Origin: Diprion similis
Lineage: Eukaryota; Arthropoda; Insecta; Hymenoptera; Diprionidae
NCBI RefSeq assembly: GCF_021155765.1
Contig: NC_060105.1
Span: forward strand, 16,773,001 to 16,837,000
Direction of reading: 5' to 3'
DNA: 64,000 nt
The notes under the pieces were generated by a model that saw only the letters and a list, made by a program, of their open reading frames with translations, was not told the DNA's origin and made no database searches. This document shows, piece after piece, positions 54,073 through 64,000 of the stretch (position 1 is the stretch's first letter; every line of letters begins with the position of its first letter). A program made the translations under genes and the position numbers.

Positions 54073-55860
54073 CTTTGTTTGATTTTATTCTTTACCTAGA
54101 TTCAATTATTTATTCATTTTTGGCATTTGATTACCTTCATTTAGTTATTCTTAATATTAACTTTTTGGTTTCTAATCAGGATTTCATGCGAAACAGTGTA
54201 TTCGTGTGATTTTTAGAGCTTTGTTAAAACCTCCACAAGATGTGTTTCAGGCAGTTAAACGGTCAAAGGACTTCGTCGTGAATGATGATGAAAATTCCTT
54301 CATTGCAAAAGCTCACCTCTTGTACATACAAGGCTCACAAGTATTTAAATCTGAGTTCTTTCCTACAATTATGTTCATACGAATACTTCTTTGTAACTAC
54401 GCTATTATCATTAATTTGTTAAATAAACATTATAGTTTTTCCGAAGAGGTACGAACGGTCAAATTCTTTGACTTTTATTCGTACGACCTTCGAAAGCGAG
54501 AATCCTGCACATGTAACCTCAACCTTTCACAGTTAACGCGAGGTCGGACGCTACTTACTTGCATGCCTTGCATGATAAATAAAACAATGATCATTACGTA
54601 GTCGAATTTCGATATTGGACAAAAACAAAAACATGCGACGATCAAAGCATCAGATTTGTGTATTTGTGGAAACAGGGTATTGAATATAATGTGAATTAAC
54701 CTGAAATTCGACAACGACGATTACGGCACGCCATCCGTCGCCTCTTTGAGTCTCTACAACGCAGATCGCATAAAACAACACCAATAACCATGCAGCTTTT
54801 CGTTTTTTAAACTCTCGTCATGCAGCATGCCGGCTGACATTTTGATGCATGATTGATCGGTGGCGATGCAGAATAATCTCCATGTCTGACGGATCTACGT
54901 ATTTGCGAATATACTGGCCTGCGATTCACCACGAATTGAATCACCGCCGCCGCGTAGGATATTCACACATGCATACATCCAAGATCCAAGCCACGATCCA
55001 ATGATCAATCTATTTCAGCCTCCGCGTAGCGGTGTTATATCACGTATTTTTACGCATACTTTTTTCCTCTGCCTCACACACATCGTCCGCGCAGCTCTAA
55101 CAATAAGATGCTCATACACCACCGATTTGATCTGAATACCTTTTTAATACTTTTAAGGTGCATATAAAGACCCGTTGTACACCTCGAAAACTCGGGGATG
55201 CAAAACTCTTATACCGCTCAAGCGATCAGAGTGAAACTTGGGCAGTTAATGCCTTATTTTGGCAAAAAGTGGAGCGTCTTTTTACTTTTTCAAAATTTTG
55301 AAAAAAATTTTACAGATTGGTTACCACTCACAAAAATTGTCCAAATTTTCACAGTTGCACTGAATGGATCGACCTAACCGGTATGATGCCACTCGGCGGT
55401 GATGAAACACACATTTTGAGCCCAGTCCCATGAGATTTGATGGTGAAATGACGAAATGGCAGCTGATCTGGTTTTCGATTACGAAGTAAACCGAAATCTC
55501 ATTTTGGCGACATTTGTTACCGATATTACGCGCATGCCGGTAATGTATGCGTGTAATGTCGGTAAGAAATTACCGGCATACATGAAAGGTCGGTAACAGG
55601 GTATGTAATACTCCTACCCCTACCGACTGAGTAAACTCGCGCTTTTTCTCCATATATTAACACGTGAATAGTAACACGTGTTGAAAAACCTCACATTTTA
55701 TTGACGAATTTTGGGATATGAGTTCATTTCCTGAATTCCGTTATGAAAAAATGGTAACACTTGTGTGAATAATCAGCCCTGTATTCGATAAAAAAAAATT
55801 TCAAATCCCTCCCCCGTTCCTCGATCTCCGGGTCAGTAGTTCGCCTGGCCGTATACGTAC

Positions 55861-56513
55861 TAGGGTGTCCCTTATTTTGGGTGTTGGCGAATTTGTGTCA
55901 CCACACCCCCCAAATCAACTTCAAATAATTCGAAAACAATCGTCTAATTTTTTCAGATCTCTACTTCAACTCTGGGATAGTCCGCTTTGTGATCGGAGTT
56001 TCTTATGGAAATAACATGGGAAAAGCTTGTTTCCTCAGTACATATTTTGTTGCAAGACTAATAATATACAAAAAAATCTGTAACTGCGGGGTTTTAGTGG
56101 GCATCAGTACTACTATCTGTAAAAAAAATTACATCATGATACCAGCAAATCTAGACGAATCGGACTTTCTCTGAATGCAAAAAAAGGTCAAATTTCGAGG
56201 GTCTGCAATTCGTCGAGATTGCGTGGTATGATTATGTGAATTTTTTCCCAGACAGTAGCCCTAAGGCCGACTAAAACCTCACAGTTACAAATTTTTTTAA
56301 ACATCATTACTTTTACAATAAAATATATACTGAGAAAGAAAGTTTTTCCCACGTTATTACCATAAGAAACTTCGACCACAAAGCGGATTATCTTACAGTT
56401 GAGGCAAAAATCTGAAAAAATTTCGTAAATGTTTTTAAATTATTTGAAGTTGATTTGGGGGGTGGGGCGGCGAAAATTCGTCAACACCCTAATTAAGTAA
56501 GGGACACACCCTA
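55861..56513. mobile_element. hAT-like foldback MITE, copy 2
   Basis: 653 bp, with ends TAGGGTGTCCC and, inverted, TAGGGTGTGTCCC. The flanks ATACGTAC (55853-55860) and ATACGCAC (56514-56521) form an 8 bp target duplication with one mismatch. Its arms match those of copy 1 (13966-14612) in the opposite orientation. The short frames at 55989 and 56188 are the two arms read as protein. Confidence 0.85.
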
Positions 56514-56879
56514 ATACGCACTCTAGTCCCCTACCTGGCGGCCTTGTACTATACTTTGAAAAACAAGTACTTAGATATATTTCCCGGCCATAATCTTTTG
56601 GGATATCATTTTTGAGGTCGTAAGGGGCCATTTAAAACAATGAAAAACAATCGATTTTTTGAAAATTCTATCGGCCTAACCCCTTCGCTAAATCCTAAAA
56701 ATTTAGAATTTAACCCGCAAAATTCACCCGCATGTGCGTATTATTGTACTATATGGTCTAATTAAGGTACCATAACATTTATATGCGACATATAACATGT
56801 GGATTAAAGTGACGCGTAATTCTTTGACGATTCCTGAAGAATCGATCCTTGTGGCGTTGGATTAATCGATTATTATTCG

Positions 56880-57000
56880 ATTTTCCAAATTTCGATTATC
56901 ACCGAATCAATTCTTTTTCTATACGGATTGATTAATTATGATTTAATGAGTCGTTGAGAACAACTTCCTATAAAAATGTAATATTATATCTAGTTTGTAT
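56880..57000. repeat. Dispersed repeat, second copy
   Basis: It matches 23258-23372 in the same orientation (AATTTCGATTATCACCGAAT, GATTGATTAATTATGATTTA, AACAACTTCCTATAAAAATG, ATATCTAGTTT). Confidence 0.6.
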
Positions 57001-57948
57001 TTTGTATTGAGGTGAAATATTCTAATAAATAACAACTGTCTCTCATAATTCATAAATCAAAGCCATTTATTATCCCTGTTATCGAACGTTGACTTAAGAA
57101 TTCTTCAGTCAACGTATCGAACTACGTAGAAAATGTGATAGAAGACTTCAAAATACCGCTTATTTGTTGCCAACAATAGTGTACATACTAATGCTGCCAA
57201 TAATAAGTACAATATTACTATATAAACCGAGGCCAAGACAAATTCTTGTTACAATACGCTCATTTGTTTTAGAAATATTACGCCGATTATTCAGAATCGA
57301 TGCTATTTTCATCCGATGTATCGATCCTCAGAATCGGAGGCTCAAATCAATACAAACAATCGATTTTCAGAACCGATTCTTTTTTTTTTCTCTCTTGCGG
57401 TAGTGTCACAACGAAAAACAAATGACTACCTATATCGTTCACTCTTAACCTAGCCAATGCGAATTACGACGGACCGCAATTGTGAATCGACCGTGACGAC
57501 TCACGACGAACCTAAACAAGCAAAATAAGTAATCGCGTTTTGCTGGGAATAATTGCGTCGTAAGAAGCAAGAATAGTTCGGATTCAGGGAGCAGGTTGAA
57601 CACCGAATTGTAGTTCGGTTTTGCGCTGACTGACTGCTAGACAGCAGAGACTTGAACGACTCGAGGAACTTTTCATTGTTGATCGCGCAGCTGACAGCTG
57701 ATTTGCGTAGCTGAACGTCACTCGCGTCAACATGTCAACGTTCCAAGAAAACCAGCGCCGTTATATCCGTCGTATTAAGCAAGCTGAAGTTTTCGCCTGA
57801 GCCTGTTGCCACAGCGTTAAACTGCAGCATGTAACGATTGTCATCGTCTCGGAACGTTGACAGCGAATTACTCGACGACCTGTGTATTCTAGGATCGAAG
57901 TGAACGTCCTCGACCATCTGCTACAGGATCTAGGTGCATATCGTCATC

Positions 57949-60900
57949 ATGGCGACAATGGAACGGCAAAAATCTCGACAGGTAGGTTATAGTCCTTGTA
58001 CGTTTAATATTGCCATTTTCATCTACAACGAGACAGCAATCGCATTCTCTATTCAACGTTTTTCAATCTGGATGTACAATAGGACTGTTGATAACGACAA
58101 TCATCTTTGATGACTTTTCGATGTTGGCTGTCGCTTACATCCTTCGTTGTTCGAGCATCGTTCTTACTGTGTTCTGCCACAGTTTTATGACCCTGCTAAG
58201 TTAGTGTTTAACAAGATTGCAAAAACAATTCACATTAGGCAACTCGAATTCGTCAGAAATGCGTCAAACCATGAGTTATGCATAATCGCTTTGACATAGC
58301 GACTCCTGCAAGCTAATTTACAAAGTTTCGCAAGATCTGTTCTCTTCAATAATTATTTTCATGATTTTCTAAATGATTTTCAGAAGCGGAAGAAAGAGCG
58401 AAATCGTATTCCCAATTTGCAAACTGCCGTCCCGGATGCTCCGACCCTGGAAGAATTTGAATGTCTACTTGGGGAATCCCCGACAAATTATCCTCGTGTC
58501 GAAGGAGTCGAGGATATGGAGAGCGAACTGCACGCAGCTGCTATCGATACCGAAATTTATGAGGGAGTAAATAACTGTGCTAGAACTGCGGAGTCGAATA
58601 CTGTAATGGAGCAGTGCACCTCTGTTGCTCGGGTAAAAGACTTTAACGCCATCACTGATCGATAATGCTTTTCTGTAGCAAAACGTTGTCAAATTTGATA
58701 AAATTATTTAGAACCTAGACCTTTACAGATACTACATAAGAAATTATAAACAAAATAGAAATGCATCAAACCAGAAGAGATTAAAGGTATTGATACGCTT
58801 TTTTACTTATTGTAGGAATCTATAGTTCCCGATTCAGTGGACACAGTTGATGGAGATATACCAGTTACATCCGTAGTTGCCGATTCAGTGGATACACTTG
58901 ATGCAGATGTAACAATTGCATCGGCACCATTGGAAAATGAGGAAGAGCAACAAGTGGAAGAATTAAATTCTGTTCTCTCTGAAATGCAGCTCCTGGAAGC
59001 ATCGCCAACTGCTCCAATTATGGATTCGGTGATACAAGTACTTCCGGCTGAATCCAATCTTCCAACATCCGGCGTAATAGAGATTGAATCAGAAAAGGAA
59101 GATGTCAAAAATATTGAAAAAGCGTCTGCAGAAAAACATCAAGAAGGAACATCTGCCTTGAACGAGATTAAACCATTCACAGACTCACAGCTGGCGGCAC
59201 TTTACAACAACAAAGAGTTGGTCTTGGCTGAAACATTCGTTGCAGAATTTGTCGATACTCAGTTACAAAGCTCCGCTATCAGACAGCAGCATCGCCTCCA
59301 CGAACTGCTCGTCAGCTATCTACGCGTCAGAAATCACTTGATAGTCAATTGTCAGGAACTGAATACCTTGAAAACGGATTGTAAAGAAACGCAAAAGCAG
59401 TTATGGTGCCTGGACAAAGCCTCTGTTACGGAATCTGGCGAATGTCAAGATGGAAATCCAGTTAGCGCAACTCACGAGTATCTTGTAGCTCATTTTAATC
59501 AGCAAACGTTGGCTGCTTTGTCTCGAACCTTGTCAAGCATCAAAGACTTACTGCACAATACTCAAGCCCTGCATTGCTACGAGGCTGAACTAATCAGGCT
59601 TCAATTAGAGAACTATATTCAAAGAGTGTGCACTTTGTGTAAGGATTTTGGAAACCTTCCTCATAATGCGCCGGTGAGCCTCAAGCAAGGCCAAATTCCA
59701 TCGCGTATAATGCCCCAAATGTGCGAGCTCAGGACATGCATCGGAATATTATTTAACTTTCAACGCAGAGTTTTAAAAGACGCGAAATTTATATCCGATA
59801 CGCGAGACTGGCTTTCCCGCTTAGTAGCCGTTCTTTTGAGGGTCGCTACTTGGCAGGATCACTTATTTTTATTAAACCATATATTGAGATGCCCCGGCGG
59901 CATTTCTAACTGGGCAATTGGATTCATTCAAGCACCTGTCCAATACTATCCTGCTGGGCAGAGCACTTCACCTCTTAACGATCCACATATCGAGCACATC
60001 GTTACTGTGATTGCAACTATTATGTTGCCAGTTAAGGAACGGGACAAATTTTTGGAGAAGGTAATGGCGTTAACAATTATTATATACATGATTATGTATA
60101 TTCGTTGGATTACAAAAATTTAAGCAACATTTTCATCGTTTCTGCAGCATTTCTGAGAGAAAACTTCCAAGAGTGTCGATAATCCAAGTATAATTTCGTT
60201 TTTTCATTCCATTTGTCAACCGTTTCATTTGGTGACTGTTTTGCGATGCCCTTGATATCTTAAAAACTGCTCAACTGATTTACTTTAAATTTATTGATGC
60301 TAGTAAAAAGAAAAAATAGGTAAATAAAGCTCGATCTACATATTTTGAAATAGAACCAAAGTTAATGAGGATTAAATTCCCAAGATGCAGTCACTTTTTT
60401 TATCGTCTACTCGTCTATACTCCCTCAATAACGATGCTCTTACCGATTTTTATATAACACTTTACCAAATTTTTCAGGTACAAATATCTCTCCAGGATGC
60501 AGAAAGTACCGCAGCTGATACCGTGTGGGTAATGTTGGACGAAGAAGGGGAAGAAGATGAGGATATTAGAAACGTCGGAGCGAATCTTGGGGAAAGTGAC
60601 TTGATTGCTATGCTTCATCAGATTCCTTTTGACAAGCTGTTCAAACTGGTTTTATTCATCAATCAGGAGGGCAATAATTACAGTCAAGAGAAAAGTCTCG
60701 TCACTGAGCATCACATGCTGCGGATTTTTGCCTTTTCCTCGATACTCGTCAGACTGCTCAGGCAAGGTTTGAAAACCTACGATTCCCCAAGATACAGACA
60801 GCTTGCAAAGAGATTGAGCGCTCTTATTCGAGATATGGTGCAATACGCGAGCGATCAATGGGAGGCATTTGATAGAACTCAGGTAAGGCGGAAGGCTCGG

Positions 60901-63900
60901 AATTTAGACAACGCTATTTAGATAACAACGTTCCAATGCTCACGATGATGTATAAATACACTAATCAATAACGAATGAGACTTACAGTCTGAATCAAAAG
61001 TTGGGAACGAAGAAAAACCCATGCAAAGAATCTCAGTAACGTCATTTGTCCCAATTAATCAAGGGATGAAACAACATCCCCATTAATTATGTAACAGAAA
61101 TGAATCTGAGCAAATTCCAATAACAAAAGTTGACGTTTGAACGTTTTCAGTCAAGGTCTTACAAGAAAATTTTTAAAGTTATTAAAATTTGATGTTTTTG
61201 ATTGTCATGTTTTTGGGCTTATCTTGTTCGCTATAAAGATCGTCAACGATTGCTGGTAAAACATTTTACACACGGTTTTCTCTGGAGTGAACAGATGTTC
61301 GTGAAGAATTAGATTCGCTTATTAAAACTATATTATCATGTAAGATTTCTTGAATGTTTGTCAAGCGACTTGCAGATATTTGATCAGCAAGCCAAATCAG
61401 CTCGAAAACGTTGAAATCCGATCAAAAACACTAGAGTTTGATCGTTTCGAACGTTGTAATTATCAAACTTTTCCTTTCACTTTCCTTTTCCTTAAAATTT
61501 GCTCAGATTCATTTTCATTACGTACCAGTTATTTGATTAGTGTTCACTATCATCGGCGCTGATAATATTGCTGAAGATTTTTTTGTCTTTTATCCTAATT
61601 TTTATCGGTAGTGTTTTGTCTACTTTTAGTCGACACAAGAGATATTGCTAAATTAGACGAGAAATTTTTTGTATAACTGTGGATAAAATAACTTTTAACA
61701 AACATTTTCAAAAACTATTTTATAATCGTAGGTGGCTGACCAGTCAATGCTCCGTAGACTGCAAACAGAGTACGACAGTTTCTTCCTCAAAGCAAGTCAA
61801 TGCATATTTTCATCACGGAGACTGGGCGCTTGGCAATACCTCGCCGCAATTCCTTACCACATCGTATCCTCTGCGACATTATGGTATATTTTTTACATGT
61901 TACACATCACTGACTCGGCTGCTGCTATTTCACCGTCTGCAAAACTGAGTGAAAACGGTAAACATAATCGGTGAATCAAACGTACGTTGGAGTAAAGGCG
62001 ATTCCATCCCCCCTTGATTTAGCGGATCAGAATCGACTTTACTCAGGTGTACAATGAATGAAGATTCATTTAGAAAAAACTAAACTTATTCTAGAGTGTA
62101 AACGCAATTGAAAAATCAGTGGAGAAAGTTTGGAAACATAAATTTCTTATTTCTATTCGAGTATTTCGATTGAGGGATGTAGATATTCAAAATTTCATAT
62201 TATCGAATGTTTGATTTTATATTTTAGAGCGTAACGCAGATGTTTTGTTGAAATAATTATACGAGATCGATTCATCTAATGGGAATCTATCTGACTGTAA
62301 ATTGAACAGTTAATTATAAACGAAAATATATTTTTACAATTTTTCGTAGAATGGGAAGCCGAATTAAATTCACCAAAACTTAGAAAACAATTCGAGGAGA
62401 AGCTCTGCGAAATGCCAGGGGACGAATCCTATTTTTTGCTTACAACTTTTGCCAATATGGCTATGGCCAGGCATCGTGACGATTATCACTTTGTTCAAGT
62501 TGCTACTATCGATTTATTTCAAGTAAGTAGCCAACGATTAGAATTTTCTCTACTCTTTAGAAACCTAATAGATGCAAGTAAGATTGTACAACCTGTCACA
62601 TATTTTACTGTGTTTTAGATCGGTTTCCTGAGTGAAAAAACTCAAGAATCGTGTTCAAAAGACGCTCGATCGTTGCTGTCAAATTTAACAAGCAAGTATC
62701 CTTCGCTTCTTTCAGATCTTCTGAAAAAATTAAAAGACAATTTCATTTTGATCGGGAAGGTGAGTTTATAAATATATCTCTTGACACGTTTTTCGTGTGG
62801 TTATTGAATCGTAATGATGAATTCATCACCTTTATCTCCAGCTCAGTTTATATCTCTTCATGGAACTACGAATTGGAAGATGGATTCCCGAAGAAGAGGA
62901 TTTTACTATCCTTTCCTGCTGGTTGCATCAGTATCCGTTAAATTCTACTGAAAATCATCTCGCTCGTTTGATCCTTTCTCACCTCAACTGGGGACTCGAT
63001 AGGTATAAATTTTTAGTTAATATACTCGGTGCATCTAATGCGATTTCATTTTAAAAATTCTTACTTTTAGCTTTTATAACAATATGGCGGTACTTTGAAT
63101 ATTAATCACAGTTGCTAGTTGCACTTTGTTTAGTCTCTTGTAATATTGTTCCATGTTACTAAAAGAGTTCCCACGCAAGCGTTGTGTAAAAGTTTAAGTG
63201 ATTCAAGTTCTGAAAATTGTGTAACGTAAGGATTTGATCCTGAAATTTTCCACATTTTTATTGACGCTCTTATCTTTCTCTTTTGTCATCTTTCAAAGCC
63301 GGCATTTTGAAAACCCTTACCTTTTTTAAAAGTTAACGTCTGTTGTTATCGGCGGCTTAGCGTTACTTGGTAAGTGCTAATAAGTATATACCGTTACAGC
63401 GAAGACCAATTGTGCCTTGGAATTCATTTACACCGTCGTGTAGCACTTCTTGTAGTTGAACTTACAATGAAGTACGTTCCAGATACTCCCGCACAAACGG
63501 CTTCCCTTCTGGCCGAAGGTGTCAAGCAAGTATGTATCCGTTTGAATTTCAGTACCAGTCCAAAGTACAATGATTATTACAGAATTGTGACGCAAGTATT
63601 TTTTTCAGGTATCCTCTATGGTGAGACCGCAAAGTAGCGAACACGCCTTCTCGTTATGGGCATGGGAAATGGTTACAAAATTGAGATTACATCAGCTCGA
63701 TAGATCAGAAAGTACCGCCCGGCACACAATATCAAATCCCAGTGCTGCCCTGGCTCAAGTTCCGGATATCGACGCTGATCCGTCACTGGAGATTCTCGCG
63801 TTTGGTGTCAGAGAAAAACAACCGATTGCTTGTTACGTCGCTGTGCTAATGACAACGTGGGGTCATTCGATTCCACTGATTTTATTGAAAGGATTTAACC

Positions 63901-64000
63901 AGCTACAGATACTACAGTGTTACTACAAATATGAACAAGTTCTCATTTCGCTTCATCACATAGTTCCATTATTTCTTGAATGTCTGGACTCGTTGATTAA
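57949..64000 (+). CDS. Epg5: Ectopic P granules protein 5 (Epg5), 5' part
   Basis: Ten exons: 57949-57981, 58384-58632, 58816-60060, 60478-60882, 61732-61957, 62350-62522, 62619-62759, 62842-63002, 63400-63529 and 63609 to the window end. Phases match throughout, giving 1051 complete codons; human EPG5 has about 2580 residues, so less than half is present. The N-terminus MATMERQKSRQKRKKERNR is basic. A low-complexity acidic region follows, then the conserved helical part with LRTCIGILFNFQRRVLKDAK, WQDHLFLLNHILRCPGGIS, YLFMELRIGRW and ARLILSHLNWGL, all strongly EPG5-like. EPG5 is a RAB7 effector that tethers autophagosomes to late endosomes and lysosomes. Exon 10 is still open at the window edge. 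Confidence 0.92.

Larger units (their letters stand above)
54073..57948. other. Intergenic region between two divergent genes
   Basis: It separates the starts of the RING/C2H2 gene (minus) and Epg5 (plus). Contents are a GC-richer patch near 54720-55110, an hAT-like MITE at 55861-56513 and a dispersed repeat near 56880-57000. Moderately GC-rich sequence at about 57420-57940 probably holds the Epg5 promoter and leader. The 131-codon plus-strand frame at 54206 shows no family resemblance and is not called. Confidence 0.6.

Noticed and set aside
54206-54601. 131-codon plus-strand frame
   Set aside because: There is no recognisable domain, and it lies in the divergent intergenic region without visible promoter or splice partners.

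Overview
The window is insect nuclear DNA: AT-rich, with spliced genes, GT-AG introns and many foldback (MITE-like) repeats. The homeobox gene rough and an insect-type hnRNP A gene show it is an insect. The gene set and style fit a holometabolous insect, possibly a hymenopteran, but the order cannot be proved from the sequence alone. I resolved six protein genes at exon level by joining splice sites in matching phase.

Layout. (1) 1-2500: foldback repeats, one bounded by TTAA like a piggyBac-type element. (2) 2843-31170, plus strand: rough, three coding exons (3628-4117, 12262-12496, 30924-31170), 323 aa, with introns of about 8.1 and 18.4 kb. The second intron starts with a GC donor. It holds a complete same-strand THAP-domain gene (23840-25029), a minisatellite broken by foldbacks, several MITE families and a dead non-LTR retrotransposon. 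(3) 31171-43826: 12.7 kb without a convincing gene. It contains a 559 bp TA-flanked element built from about 22 short degenerate palindromes, and several microsatellites. (4) 43827-47904, minus strand: hnRNP A (Hrb87F/Hrb98DE type), six coding exons, 365 aa. (5) 49268-50048, plus strand: an 81 aa protein that is only the chromo shadow domain of HP1, divergent from the hnRNP gene. (6) 50862-54072, minus strand: an 844 aa protein with an N-terminal RING-like motif and eight C2H2-type fingers in seven exons. (7) 57949-64000, plus strand: the first ten exons (about 1051 codons) of the autophagy tether gene Epg5, running off the window.

The genes share no pathway: eye and neuronal patterning (rough), RNA processing (hnRNP A), chromatin or transcription (chromo shadow protein, RING/C2H2 protein, THAP protein) and autophagosome-lysosome fusion (Epg5). 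The main oddities are the chromo-shadow-only gene, the hairpin-array element, the GC-AG intron of rough, and a MITE family carrying GCGCATGCGC palindromes that also occur in the promoter region of the THAP gene.
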